Shown piece after piece: positions 1-8,540 of a stretch of DNA of 64,000 bases. The notes below the pieces were generated by a model. It did no database searches. It saw only the letters and a program-made list of their open reading frames with translations, and was not told where the DNA came from. The translations under genes and the position numbers were made by a program. The stretch comes from Paenibacillus swuensis. Lineage in GTDB: Bacteria > Bacillota > Bacilli > Paenibacillales > DY6. Each line of letters starts with the position of its first letter. Position 1 is the first letter of the stretch. Where the stretch lies: contig NZ_CP011388.1 in the NCBI RefSeq assembly GCF_001644605.1, positions 1,365,001-1,429,000 of the forward strand, written 5' to 3'.

Positions 1-1532
1 TTGTTCAATGCCTTCTCCGTAGTTTCCCGGTGAATGGTGTTCTTAAACGCAACGAGCACCGCGTCGTCCGTGGCCGAAACCAGTTCGCCATCCGTAAACC
101 AAGCATGAACGGTAATCTTGGTTTCCTTTACCCGCTGCAATGTCTTGCTCCACTGACCCAAGATCTTCTGTACATCCGGATGATCCTTCGCCAATACATA
201 CTCATCCAGTTTAGCCGTTCGCAGCGTACTCGGCGCAGATGCCCGAACCGTGGACCTCGGCTGATTCTTCGCCTCCGCGGAAGCGTTGCCGATATCCCCG
301 CCCGCAAGCTTGACGCCGCTTTGCAGCAGTTGTTCAATCTTCTGCTCCAAGGCATTTACTTTAAGCTCAAGACGAGCCACTTCGCCTGCGCCGGCCGAAG
401 TTCCAGCTTGAACATTGGAGCGTGCAGATGAGGCGCCTGGCTCCGGGAGGTCCAGACTGCAAAGCTTCATCATCGCGACTTCAAACAGTGTCTGGGGCTG
501 AACGGAGTATTTCATCTCCGCCTGATAGTGATTCAGGATATCAATGTACCGAAAGATCCGCTCTTTATCATACAGGTCCAACACGTCCCCGAATGCTTCA
601 ACATTGAGGAGACGATCCGTCATTCGGGCCGCATTCGGCAGAAGCTTTAGCATTAGAATATCCCGATAGCAATAGATAAGATTCTCCAGCAGCTTCTCAG
701 CGCTCTTCCCGTCTTGCATGAAGACGTCAATCTGCTCAAGCACATCGCCTATCTCCTGCCTGGCCACGGAGGCGGCAAGCTTGGCAAATTGCTCTGAGGC
801 CACGCCCCCAGATACATCCAGCACGTCTTGATACGATATACGGTTTCCCGTGAATGAGATGATCTGGTCGAGCAAACTCACCGCATCCCGCATCCCGCCA
901 TCCGATAATCGCGCAATGTACTCGAGCGCATCCGCTGCCGCTTCGATACCCTCCTGCTTGGAAATCAGGCTTAGGCGGTCCACTTGATCCTGCAGCGAAA
1001 TCCTCCGGAAATCAAATCTCTGGCAACGCGATATAATTGTAGCCGGCAGGCGGTGAGGCTCCGTAGTGGCCAGAATAAACATGACGTGCGCAGGAGGCTC
1101 TTCCAATGTCTTCAGCAGAGCGTTGAAAGCTTCTGTTGTTAACATGTGGACTTCATCGATAATGTAAACTTTGTAGCGCACTTCCGTTGGCGCGTACTTC
1201 ACTTTATCGCGAATATCCCGAATTTCCTCCACGCCCCGGTTGGAAGCCGCGTCAATCTCAATCACATCCATGACGGAGCCCGATGTGATTCTGATACAGG
1301 CGTCACACTCATTACAAGGTTCCTCCGCAGGACCCCGCTCACAATTCACGGCTTTGGACAGAACCTTGGCGGCGCTCGTTTTACCGGTTCCACGCGGCCC
1401 GCTGAAGAGGTACGCATGCGTAACCCGGCCTTCCCGGAGCGCGTTCTGCAGCGTCTGCGTAATATGTTGTTGTCCTACAATTTCTTGAAACCGTTGAGGT
1501 CTCCAAGATCGGTATAGTGCTATGTGCGCCAT
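1..1532 (-). CDS. dnaX: DNA polymerase III subunit gamma/tau (partial, 3' end outside window)
   Basis: Clamp-loader ATPase that loads the sliding clamp at the replication fork. Read from the ATG at 1532 the frame shows Walker A GPRGTGKT (residues 45-52), zinc-binding cysteines C64, C73, C76 and C79, a DEVH Walker B, the LLKTLEEPP segment and the TTEP sensor region. About 510 codons lie in the window and the frame is still open at base 1, so the tau C-terminus and stop are missing. A GGAG site sits just upstream of the ATG. A TATAAT-like -10 lies at 1590-1595 on the minus strand, so dnaX may have its own promoter after the kinase gene. In B. subtilis dnaX directly follows the SRP RNA gene; here a kinase lies between them. 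Confidence 0.97.
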   Translation of the reverse strand, partial: MAHIALYRSWRPQRFQEIVGQQHITQTLQNALREGRVTHAYLFSGPRGTGKTSAAKVLSKAVNCERGPAEEPCNECDACIRITSGSVMDVIEIDAASNRGVEEIRDIRDKVKYAPTEVRYKVYIIDEVHMLTTEAFNALLKTLEEPPAHVMFILATTEPHRLPATIISRCQRFDFRRISLQDQVDRLSLISKQEGIEAAADALEYIARLSDGGMRDAVSLLDQIISFTGNRISYQDVLDVSGGVASEQFAKLAASVARQEIGDVLEQIDVFMQDGKSAEKLLENLIYCYRDILMLKLLPNAARMTDRLLNVEAFGDVLDLYDKERIFRYIDILNHYQAEMKYSVQPQTLFEVAMMKLCSLDLPEPGASSARSNVQAGTSAGAGEVARLELKVNALEQKIEQLLQSGVKLAGGDIGNASAEAKNQPRSTVRASAPSTLRTAKLDEYVLAKDHPDVQKILGQWSKTLQRVKETKITVHAWFTDGELVSATDDAVLVAFKNTIHRETTEKALN

Positions 1533-1611
1533 AATAGTTACATCTCCAGAACGAATTAAAGCATGATTTTAACTTGATTGCTATTCCTAATTATACTATA
1601 CATTGAAATAC

Positions 1612-1640
1612 AAAAAAACAGCCACCCGAACAGCCGCTGT
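1612..1640 (-). terminator. Probable terminator of the histidine kinase gene
   Basis: On the minus strand a short stem (ACAGC/GCTGT, with extra G-C rich pairing possible inside) is followed at once by seven T residues. It begins immediately after the kinase stop codon. The stem is only five clean base pairs, so read-through into dnaX is possible. Confidence 0.5.
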
Positions 1641-1641
1641 T

Positions 1642-3087
1642 TTATTGATCATTATAAGGGATACTGACGGTAAAGGTCGTGCCGTACCCTTTGGAAGAAA
1701 CCCGGATGACGCCCCCGATATCATGGATGATGCGCTGACAGACGGAAAGCCCCAAGCCCGTCCCGTTCTCCTTGGTTGTAAAAAACGGATCAAATATTTT
1801 GTCCACGAGGAAAGCGGGTATACCCGGACCTGTATCATGGATATCGATGTTGACCCGGCGAACGTCATGATCCCGCTCTACCCGTTCGCTGATCGTCAAG
1901 GTCCCGCCCGATGACATCGCTTCAATGCCGTTTTTGCAAATATTCAGGAAAACCTGTTTCAGCAGTTCGCGGTTCGCAACCACCCTGGGAACGTCCAGGG
2001 TTGATTGAAACTGCACCGCCGCCCCGTGCAGAATCGCCTCATTATTAATGATGGGCAGAATTTCACGCAATACTGTAGAGACCTCGACCAAGTCAAACGA
2101 TATATTCTTAGGCTTGCTCAACAGCAGGAATTCACTCACCAACTCATTAATTCGATCTATTTCGGAAAGCATAATCTCTGTATAGCTGTGCTCCTTGTCC
2201 ATGCCTTTGTCTTGCAGGGTCTTTTTGAACATTTGCAGAAAGCCTTTAATGGATGTTAACGGATTCCGGATTTCGTGGGCCGTCCCCGCCGCAATCTGCC
2301 CGATCATGGCCAGCCGGTCGCTCCGCTGAACTTGCTCTTCCAGGGATCTGAGGTTAGACACATCTTTAAAGATCACATAGGCGCCAAGGATATTCCCCTC
2401 ATTGTCTTTAAGCAGATTGGAGTCCATAAGCAATTCGTACCGCTTCTGATCATTCATCCAGGATACCGCGTGATTTCGCACAACCATTCCGTCCAAAATC
2501 GTCCTTTGCACCAGTTGATGACCCACCGGTACCGCCGCAAACACATCTTCCATCGTCTGGTTTAAGATAGCTTCCCTTTCGACACCCAGGATACTGCATG
2601 CTTTATCACTAATCTCAATGACTGAAAAATCCATGTCGAAAAGCATGATGCCCAGATTTACGGTCTTCATGAACGTTCCGGGAAATTGCTGCAATAAGAT
2701 GGGCTCAAGCTCTTTCCTGACCTCTTTCAACACGAGCAAGTAAACTGTATCCTGACCTGAGTGTGTTCGGTAAATATAAACCTGCTTGCGCTCACCCTGT
2801 AACGTATCCACGATTAACATCGGCGGATTTGACTTGTTATCAGCACTTTTGAAAAACTCTTCATAAAGTTCCGGCACCGTTCCGCTCAAGGTCAAAATGT
2901 TTGTTAAGGGCCAGCCCACTAAATCCCCGGGCAGCATAGATGACGTATGTAATCGGGTAAACGATTCACTAGCCATCCTTATTCTTCCTTCCGTGTCCGT
3001 AACGACCATTGTCCCAGTCTGAATCTGGGTTATCAAGATCGCAAGCGCGTCCATCGGCTCCCGGAGTTCGTAAGCGGTCGTGTTCAC
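1642..3087 (-). CDS. PAS-domain sensor histidine kinase, sporulation-kinase type, orphan
   Basis: A soluble kinase of 481 residues with no membrane segment. Two PAS-like regions (about 12-125 and 135-245) come before a HisKA domain whose H-box is AHEIRNPLTSIKGFLQ (His271). An HATPase domain follows, with N-box LNICKNGIEAM, G1 DTGPGIP and G2 GTGLGLS. The H-box wording is that of the B. subtilis KinA-E family, which phosphorylates Spo0F. No response regulator is adjacent, so it is an orphan; spo0F lies at 9533-9925. The start is GTG, chosen because AAGGGGGTGA lies 6-9 nt upstream. A role as phosphorelay kinase is inference. The PAS ligand is unknown. Confidence 0.88.
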   Translation of the reverse strand: MNTTAYELREPMDALAILITQIQTGTMVVTDTEGRIRMASESFTRLHTSSMLPGDLVGWPLTNILTLSGTVPELYEEFFKSADNKSNPPMLIVDTLQGERKQVYIYRTHSGQDTVYLLVLKEVRKELEPILLQQFPGTFMKTVNLGIMLFDMDFSVIEISDKACSILGVEREAILNQTMEDVFAAVPVGHQLVQRTILDGMVVRNHAVSWMNDQKRYELLMDSNLLKDNEGNILGAYVIFKDVSNLRSLEEQVQRSDRLAMIGQIAAGTAHEIRNPLTSIKGFLQMFKKTLQDKGMDKEHSYTEIMLSEIDRINELVSEFLLLSKPKNISFDLVEVSTVLREILPIINNEAILHGAAVQFQSTLDVPRVVANRELLKQVFLNICKNGIEAMSSGGTLTISERVERDHDVRRVNIDIHDTGPGIPAFLVDKIFDPFFTTKENGTGLGLSVCQRIIHDIGGVIRVSSKGYGTTFTVSIPYNDQ

Positions 3088-3181
3088 TTCAACTCACCCC
3101 CTTCAATCCAACAGAAAAAAACGTATTTTATACCATTCTCTTACATTCGATTAAGGGCATTAAAAATCCTTCATAAAACAA

Positions 3182-3231
3182 AAACACTGAACACAAATTC
3201 CGAAAAAATTCGGAACATGTAGTCAGTGTTT
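3182..3231 (-). terminator. Terminator downstream of the SRP RNA gene
   Basis: Minus-strand hairpin made of AAACACTGA/TCAGTGTTT (3223-3231 with 3182-3190) enclosing a second hairpin TTCCGAA/TTCGGAA, followed by TTTTGTTTTATG. It lies between the SRP RNA and the kinase gene and can end SRP RNA transcripts. Confidence 0.6.
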
Positions 3232-3264
3232 ATGTTGTACCTAAACTTAATAAAAGTAATAAGT

Positions 3265-3533
3265 ACCGCGCACCTCTCATTGATCGTTGCGATCCGAGCG
3301 TTACTCCTATCGACGGCTCAAATCAGGCAACCCTCCGGCACATGGAACTTCCTGCTTACGGCTGCTTCCTTCCGGACCTGACCGGGTTCACAAGCTTCCA
3401 TTGCGGAGGACCCGACTCTCAACACCACGTGTAAAAGTCGACCTCACATCACAAGACCTCTTCGAGGAATTGTGTCCCGCTGTAGCGGATTGCGGGTTAC
3501 AGGGCACCGCTACCTCCCCACCTAGCACGGTAA
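3265..3533 (-). ncRNA. ffs: Signal recognition particle RNA (scRNA, long Bacillus type)
   Basis: RNA scaffold of the signal recognition particle, which pairs with Ffh for co-translational targeting. The minus strand begins with CCGTGCTAGGTGGGGAGGTA and carries the domain IV apical motif GGTCAGGTCCGGAAGGAAGC with its GGAA loop. It ends near GGTGCGCGGTAC, which pairs with the 5' end (3263-3274 against 3521-3530). About 270 nt is the length of the Bacillus scRNA with an Alu-like domain. The 5' end fits the promoter at 3539-3567. The exact mature ends are not determined. Confidence 0.96.
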
Positions 3534-3538
3534 ACAAT

Positions 3539-3567
3539 AGTATAGCCCAACGCATATGAAATAGCAA
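3539..3567 (-). promoter_or_regulatory. SigA-type promoter of the SRP RNA gene
   Basis: On the minus strand TTGCTA (3562-3567) and TATACT (3539-3544) are separated by exactly 17 nt. Transcription would start near 3532, at the expected 5' end of the SRP RNA. Confidence 0.8.
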
Positions 3568-3606
3568 CCACACGGTATGAATTGGCAACCTTAACGCAGG
3601 ACATGG

Positions 3607-3999
3607 TCAAAATAGTTTAAATGACTTCGTTCCGGAGGTGACTTTGAATTCATATCTGGGCACATTAAAAGACAATAAGGAGTATGCCCTATTCTCGATC
3701 CGGCGCGTTTCTTCCGGCGAAAGCTGGTCTGCGATCTCCAAGTTTACAAAGGCATGGGGACCGTTTACCGTAATCTTGGCGTCCTTCACTTCCGGAATGG
3801 AAAAGATGGCTTGCCTCATCATATCCAGATCCCGCTCATTGGTCCGGGCCGTAGGGCTGATTCTTAAATTCGGATTGGCGCTGGACATACCCAGGTAACC
3901 ATCATCCGCGTATCGCTTCGTATTCGAACTGGTGCCGGAACAGGATGCTGTAAACAACAAGGCCGCACCTGCCAACAATGCAAGTTTTCCACTGCGCAT
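3607..3999 (-). CDS. YhcN/YlaJ-like sporulation lipoprotein
   Basis: Small lipoprotein of 130 residues. The N-terminus MRSGKLALLAG has a hydrophobic core and a lipobox FTASC, so it should be lipid-anchored outside the membrane. The mature part (about 55-130) has the alpha/beta pattern of YhcN/YlaJ spore lipoproteins, including IPEVKDAKITVNGPHAFVNL. The ATG at 3999 is chosen over a longer frame because GGGAGG lies 9 nt upstream and the signal peptide starts there. That ribosome site is the 3' arm of the rpmE terminator hairpin (4003-4078). Family assignment rests on pattern only; a germination or spore-coat role is inferred from the family. Confidence 0.75.
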   Translation of the reverse strand: MRSGKLALLAGAALLFTASCSGTSSNTKRYADDGYLGMSSANPNLRISPTARTNERDLDMMRQAIFSIPEVKDAKITVNGPHAFVNLEIADQLSPEETRRIENRAYSLLSFNVPRYEFKVTSGTKSFKLF

Positions 4000-4002
4000 A
4001 GA

Positions 4003-4078
4003 AAAAAACCTCCCTCTCGGCGGCTTCGCTTTCGCGAATGCTGCCGTATCCATTAGGATGACCGAGGGAGGTTTGTTT
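4003..4078 (-). terminator. rpmE terminator that also contains the ribosome site of the next gene
   Basis: Minus strand: AAACCTCCCTCGG (4062-4074) pairs with CCGAGAGGGAGGTTT (4006-4020) and runs into seven T residues. Inside is a second hairpin with TTCGC-GAAA-GCGAA and flanking CGGC/GCCG. The 3' arm GGGAGG is also the Shine-Dalgarno site of the lipoprotein gene starting at 3999, so the folded hairpin would hide it. Confidence 0.8.
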
Positions 4079-4095
4079 ATGCGGCACAGAGTACC

Positions 4096-4293
4096 TTAGA
4101 TGTTGTATTTCTTTTTAAATTTATCCACGCGACCACCAACATCTGTAAACTTCTGCTTACCCGTGAAGAATGGATGGCATGCGGAGCAAATCTCAACACG
4201 AAGATTTTGCTTGATGGATCCAGTTTCGAACACGTTACCGCAAGCACAAGTTAGAGTTGTGATGTTGTAATTAGGATGAATTCCTTGTTTCAT
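4096..4293 (-). CDS. rpmE: 50S ribosomal protein L31 (zinc-containing form)
   Basis: Ribosomal protein L31 of 65 residues starting [10 protein letters not shown]. It keeps the zinc cysteines (TCACGNVF and CSACHPF), so it is the C+ zinc-dependent form, and the typical [11 protein letters not shown] end. The second ATG (4293) is chosen because AGAGGTG lies 6-7 nt upstream; the first ATG, three codons earlier, is too close to it. Its promoter is at 4358-4386. An imperfect hairpin CTAGGCTTCCATGAAAGCTTAG-like (about 4313-4335) lies in the 5' leader. Zinc-dependent L31 is often exchanged for a zinc-free paralogue in zinc starvation; none is in the window. Confidence 0.97.
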   Translation of the reverse strand: MKQGIHPNYNITTLTCACGNVFETGSIKQNLRVEICSACHPFFTGKQKFTDVGGRVDKFKKKYNI

Positions 4294-4357
4294 TCCATTC
4301 ACCTCTTTCCGCCCTAAGCTTTCATGGAAGCCTAGAGTTATATAGACACATGATCGT

Positions 4358-4386
4358 AGTATATCACGAGCTCTTTATTTACGCAA
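4358..4386 (-). promoter_or_regulatory. SigA-type promoter of rpmE
   Basis: Minus strand TTGCGT (4381-4386), a 17-nt spacer and TATACT (4358-4363). It lies between the radical SAM gene and rpmE, giving a leader of about 60 nt with a small hairpin. A known Firmicutes L31 leader motif exists, but I cannot confirm a match. Confidence 0.7.
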
Positions 4387-4406
4387 TATCCTGCGTCTTA
4401 CAATTA

Positions 4407-5657
4407 TTACAAAGCTTTGACAGGAGGAACATGCGTATACGATCCGATAACAACGCCCGGTAATTCCTCTTGAAAGATTTCAATCATCTGATTCATCCCC
4501 AAGATGTCGCCTTGCGCTTTAGGGATCAGGTTAAGATAGCTTTCCGGATCAATATTCAGATTACGCATCTGAATGAGTTTCAGATCCGTCCGGCGTGCGA
4601 ATTCGATCATGGCTTCAATCTCTTCTTCCCGATCCGTTACGCCGGGGAAAATCAGATAATTAATGGACGTGTATACGCCTTTAGCGGCCGCGTAAATCAT
4701 GGATTTCTCCACATGCGTTAAATTGTACCCGCGCGGTTTGTAGTACGCATTGTAGTGATCATCCAGCGCGCTGATGGTGCTCACACGCATCAAATCAAGA
4801 CCTGCGTCCACAATGCCTCGGATATGATCAGTCAGTCCCGCATTGGTGTTGATGTTAATGTAGCCCAGCTTCGTCTGTTCCCTCACGGTCCGAATGGACT
4901 CGATAATGGTCTTCGCTTGCGTGGAAGGCTCGCCTTCACAGCCCTGCCCGAACGATATAATGCTCTCGGGTGTACGCAGATGCTCCAACATAATCTGGAC
5001 CAGTTCGTCCACATGAGGCTTAAAGTTCATACGCGTCTGCGGCGCGGGAAAACCGCTGTCGTCCGGCTGCTCGGAAATACACCCAAAGCAACCCGCGTTA
5101 CAAGAGAAGGATACGGGCACGGCGCCTTCCCAACGGCGCAAGAACGTGTTGGAAGCCGTCAGGCATTCATAACCTAACGCGCAATTGGACAAATGTGCGT
5201 ACAACCGGTTATCCGGATACTTCGCTGTCAGCCGGTCAACTTCAATCTTGAGCTCTCCCGGGTCGCAATTCATCGGGTTCCACGGCTCGGGATCGTCGGT
5301 TTGGCGGGCTGCCACATAGAAAGCGCCGTCTTTCCAGACGACGGCCGTGTACCCGAACAAAGGGAATTTCTTCTCCTTGTCCGTCTTCACGTAGCTCGGT
5401 ATGGACAATCGGGTAAACCCTTGCGGAAGCAGGGCGCCTACGGCATTATAATCACCCTGAAGCGGCACCATCTGCCCTTTCTTGGAGTCAAACCCGATGG
5501 CGCGCGTATCAGGAAGACTTACTAAAGTAGCTCCGTCCGGGAGCGGTATCAGCTCTTCTTCGAGCAGCTCTGTAATCATATCACCGCTGCGCCCCAAAGC
5601 CAGCAGCTCAGGGTGATCGAATACGTTCCCCTTCGGATCGGCATAGACTAAATGCAT
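4407..5657 (-). CDS. Radical SAM protein of unknown substrate
   Basis: A 416-residue protein with the radical SAM cluster motif CNAGCFGC (C186, C190, C193), which binds a 4Fe-4S cluster and S-adenosylmethionine. FGQGCEGEPS is the GGEP-like SAM-binding strand, and NINTNAG and LMRVSTIS are later barrel strands. About 150 N-terminal residues before the barrel form an extra domain with further cysteines (C131, C159, C165), which might hold another metal centre. The ATG is preceded by AGGAGAAC. It lies 54 nt after rho on the same strand with no clear terminator between, so it is probably co-transcribed with rho. No partner peptide or carrier gene is nearby and the reaction cannot be named. Confidence 0.85.
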   Translation of the reverse strand: MHLVYADPKGNVFDHPELLALGRSGDMITELLEEELIPLPDGATLVSLPDTRAIGFDSKKGQMVPLQGDYNAVGALLPQGFTRLSIPSYVKTDKEKKFPLFGYTAVVWKDGAFYVAARQTDDPEPWNPMNCDPGELKIEVDRLTAKYPDNRLYAHLSNCALGYECLTASNTFLRRWEGAVPVSFSCNAGCFGCISEQPDDSGFPAPQTRMNFKPHVDELVQIMLEHLRTPESIISFGQGCEGEPSTQAKTIIESIRTVREQTKLGYININTNAGLTDHIRGIVDAGLDLMRVSTISALDDHYNAYYKPRGYNLTHVEKSMIYAAAKGVYTSINYLIFPGVTDREEEIEAMIEFARRTDLKLIQMRNLNIDPESYLNLIPKAQGDILGMNQMIEIFQEELPGVVIGSYTHVPPVKAL

Positions 5658-5711
5658 GTCTGTGTTCTCCTATTCATGTTGTTTCGATACTCTGTCATGA
5701 TCCGTTATGGA

Positions 5712-7046
5712 TTATGAGGCTGAATGATTCACTTTCTTGGATACAGAGTTGCTGCTGCTACTGCTGCGAGTCGCCGGCTTCTTCGCTGGCGCGGAGGCGG
5801 CAGGCGCCGTATCCAGACTGTCCAGGAACTCCTGATTCGTCTTCGTATCGCCAAGCTTCTTCAGGAATCCGTCTATAAACTCCAGCGAGTCATTCATATT
5901 CTTGCGAATGGACCACAATTTATCCAATTCCTCTTTTGTTAACAACATTTCTTCCCGGCGTGTTCCGGAACGACGGATATCGATCGCCGGGAAAATGCGG
6001 CGTTCCGCGAATTTACGATCCAGATGCAACTCCATGTTGCCTGTACCTTTAAATTCTTCATAAATCACGTCATCCATTCTGGAGCCTGTTTCCACCAAAG
6101 CTGTCGCCAAGATCGTGAGGGAACCGCCTTCCTCAATGTTTCTGGCCGAGCCGAAGAAACGTTTGGGACGATGGAACGCTCCCGGGTCAATACCGCCTGA
6201 CAATGTTCTTCCTGTCGGAGGCACAACCAGATTATAGGCGCGCGCCAGTCTTGTAATGGAATCGAGCAAAATAACAACATCTTTCTTGTGCTCCACTAAA
6301 CGCAACGCGCGCTCCAACACAAGCTCGGCCACTTTAATATGGTTCTCCGGCAATTCATCGAACGTGGACGCGATGACCTCACCATTAACTGAACGCTGCA
6401 TATCGGTAACTTCCTCGGGACGCTCGTCAATGAGTAACACAATAAGTTCAATGTCGGGATGATTGTGAGAAATGCTGTTGGCGATTTCTTTAAGCAACAG
6501 GGTTTTGCCTGCTTTGGGAGGAGCAACAATTAGGCCGCGCTGCCCTAAACCAACGGGGGCAAGCATATCCATAATGCGGGTCGAAAGGCGATTAGGGGAA
6601 GTTTCAAGTACCATCTTTTTCTGTGGGTAAAGAGGTGTTAAAGCCGGGAAATGAAGCCGTTCAGCCGCTGTATCGGGATTCTCGCCGTTTACTGCATTAA
6701 CTTGAAGCAGCCCGAAATAACGTTCATTTTCTTTAGGCGGCCGGCACTTGCCGGATACCAGATCACCGCTTCGCAGATCAAATCTCCGAATTTGGGAGGC
6801 TGATATATAGATATCCTCTGAACTCGGGAGATAGTTGATTGGGCGCAGGAATCCAAATCCTTCAGACAAGATCTCAAGTACGCCTTCCATAAACATCAGT
6901 CCGCTTTGTTCCGCTTGCGCACGAAGAATCGAGAAAATTAATTCTTTCTTCTTCATCTGGTTATACGAAGTAATTTGGTGCTTCTTCGCCAGTTTATACA
7001 GTTCTGTCAGTTTCATTGCTTCTAAATCGGCAATTTGTAAATCCAT
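5712..7046 (-). CDS. rho: Transcription termination factor Rho
   Basis: Hexameric RNA helicase that ends transcription at Rho-dependent sites. In order: the Rho N-terminal helical region ([21 protein letters not shown]), the RNA-binding OB fold with EGFGFLR, and the RecA-like motor with PPKAGKT (about 176-182), the [10 protein letters not shown] Walker B region and [11 protein letters not shown]. Start ATG 7046 has GGTGGT upstream; the six codons before it come from a GTG inside that site. The last ~30 residues are Ala/Lys/Ser rich ([16 protein letters not shown]) and look disordered, an extension beyond the core. It follows murA and precedes the radical SAM gene. Confidence 0.97.
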   Translation of the reverse strand: MDLQIADLEAMKLTELYKLAKKHQITSYNQMKKKELIFSILRAQAEQSGLMFMEGVLEILSEGFGFLRPINYLPSSEDIYISASQIRRFDLRSGDLVSGKCRPPKENERYFGLLQVNAVNGENPDTAAERLHFPALTPLYPQKKMVLETSPNRLSTRIMDMLAPVGLGQRGLIVAPPKAGKTLLLKEIANSISHNHPDIELIVLLIDERPEEVTDMQRSVNGEVIASTFDELPENHIKVAELVLERALRLVEHKKDVVILLDSITRLARAYNLVVPPTGRTLSGGIDPGAFHRPKRFFGSARNIEEGGSLTILATALVETGSRMDDVIYEEFKGTGNMELHLDRKFAERRIFPAIDIRRSGTRREEMLLTKEELDKLWSIRKNMNDSLEFIDGFLKKLGDTKTNQEFLDSLDTAPAASAPAKKPATRSSSSSNSVSKKVNHSAS

Positions 7047-7140
7047 TAGTATATACCACCACACTATTCTATTTTCAAATCTATTAGGCTAGCTTAGCCA
7101 AACACGGTTCAATCTATTCGACTTTACTCTTATGAAGGTA

Positions 7141-7169
7141 AACCTCCGTCGAACCTGTCTCGGGAGGTT
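7141..7169 (-). terminator. Inverted repeat in the rho leader, possible terminator or attenuator
   Basis: AACCTCC/GGAGGTT separated by 15 nt, just after the murA stop codon and about 95 nt before the rho start. On the minus strand it is followed by TTACC rather than a T-run, so it is a weak intrinsic terminator. It may instead be part of the rho leader; rho is often autoregulated in other bacteria. Confidence 0.35.
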
Positions 7170-7183
7170 AACCGCCAAGCTGT

Positions 7184-8437
7184 TTACGAATCTTCCCGCC
7201 AAACTTCAGCGCCTAAATTGCGTAAATTATCCACAAGATAATCATACCCTCGGTCAATGTACTCGACACCGGTAATTTCCGTAACTCCCGAAACTGCTGT
7301 CAATCCGCCAATGACTAATGCAGCTCCTGCCCGTAAATCGGATGCTTTCACTTTAGCACCGTACAGAGGGCTGCCTTCTATAACTGCCGAGCGGCCTTCC
7401 ACTTTAATCTTGGCCCCCATGCGTACAAGCTCGGGTACATGCTTAAACCGGTTATTGTATACATAATCGGTCAAGATGCTCGTCCCCTTGGCCTGGGTCA
7501 GCAATGAAGTCATGGGCGATTGCAGGTCCGTCGCAAAGCCCGGATACACCAGCGCTTTTACATCGATGGCCGTGTATTCCGGACGACCGATGACCCGAAT
7601 CGCTTCATCCATCTCCACAATCCCGACACCCATTTCTTCCAGCTTGGCGGTAATGGCTTCCATGTGCTTAGGAATCACGTTATCAACAATCACGTCACCC
7701 CGGGTAGCGGCAGCCATAACCATGTAGGTTCCCGCCTGGATACGGTCGGGAATAATGGAGTGTCTGCAGCCGTGCATTTCCGAAACCCCTTCGATGCGGA
7801 TCGTTTCGGTGCCGGCGCCCTTGATCTTGGCTCCCATGGAGTTCAACAATGTTGCTACGTCTATAATTTCAGGCTCTTTAGCCGCGTTTTCTATCGTTGT
7901 GAAACCTTTAGCTCTTGAAGCCGCAAGCATAATATTAATCGTTGCGCCCACACTGACAACATCAAGGTAAATTTTCGCGCCTTGAAGCTCTTTGGCCCGT
8001 ATGTGTATACACCCGTGGTCATTCGTCACTTCCGCGCCCAGTGCTTCGAAGCCTTTAATATGTTGATCAATCGGTCTCGGCTCGAAATTACAGCCGCCGG
8101 GAAGTCCGATCACCGCTTCACCGAATCGTCCTAGCATCGCTCCCATCAAGTAATAGGAGGCTCTTAATTTCTTTACGTTTCCGTTAGGCAGAGGCTTGGA
8201 TTTAGCCTTCGTCGGATCAATGACCATCTTGTCACCGAACCAGTTTACGGAGGTTTCAAGCTCCCCTAGAATCTCGGTTAAAATGCCTACATCGCTCAGC
8301 TTAGGCAAGTTATCCAGTGTTACAGGCGTTTCAGCCAGTATGGCTGCGGGAATCAGAGCTACCGCGCTGTTCTTCGCGCCACTGATCTGCACGGTCCCGC
8401 GGAGTGGTCTGCCGCCGGTTATCATCAATTTTTCCAT
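7184..8437 (-). CDS. murA: UDP-N-acetylglucosamine 1-carboxyvinyltransferase (second MurA type)
   Basis: First committed step of peptidoglycan synthesis: transfer of enolpyruvate from PEP to UDP-GlcNAc. At 417 residues it is of normal length. It has the K22-N23 pair in SGAKNSAV and the catalytic loop [15 protein letters not shown] with Cys116, the residue modified by fosfomycin, plus the late FATDLQSPM segment. The position next to fba and rho is that of the B. subtilis paralogue MurAB/MurZ, so a second murA is likely elsewhere. The AGGAGG site lies 12 nt before the ATG, rather far. No promoter fits in the 50 nt after the fba terminator, so it may depend on read-through. Confidence 0.95.
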   Translation of the reverse strand: MEKLMITGGRPLRGTVQISGAKNSAVALIPAAILAETPVTLDNLPKLSDVGILTEILGELETSVNWFGDKMVIDPTKAKSKPLPNGNVKKLRASYYLMGAMLGRFGEAVIGLPGGCNFEPRPIDQHIKGFEALGAEVTNDHGCIHIRAKELQGAKIYLDVVSVGATINIMLAASRAKGFTTIENAAKEPEIIDVATLLNSMGAKIKGAGTETIRIEGVSEMHGCRHSIIPDRIQAGTYMVMAAATRGDVIVDNVIPKHMEAITAKLEEMGVGIVEMDEAIRVIGRPEYTAIDVKALVYPGFATDLQSPMTSLLTQAKGTSILTDYVYNNRFKHVPELVRMGAKIKVEGRSAVIEGSPLYGAKVKASDLRAGAALVIGGLTAVSGVTEITGVEYIDRGYDYLVDNLRNLGAEVWREDS

Positions 8438-8486
8438 GGATCTAGCAATCCTCCTACTTCAGCCGCAAAAGAAGTGAAAAGGAAAA

Positions 8487-8504
8487 ACACCGCCGAAACG
8501 GTGT
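8487..8504 (-). terminator. Terminator of fba
   Basis: Minus strand ACACCG-TTTCGG-CGGTGT followed by TTTTCCTTTT. It lies 36 nt after the fba stop and 50 nt before the murA start. Confidence 0.8.
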
Positions 8505-8540
8505 ATTTTCCTTCTTGTCATGCGTTGCTATCATTCGGGA

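Noticed and set aside
3287-3588. Open frames on both strands between the kinase and the lipoprotein gene
   Set aside because: They lie in the SRP RNA gene, which accounts for the conservation and structure.
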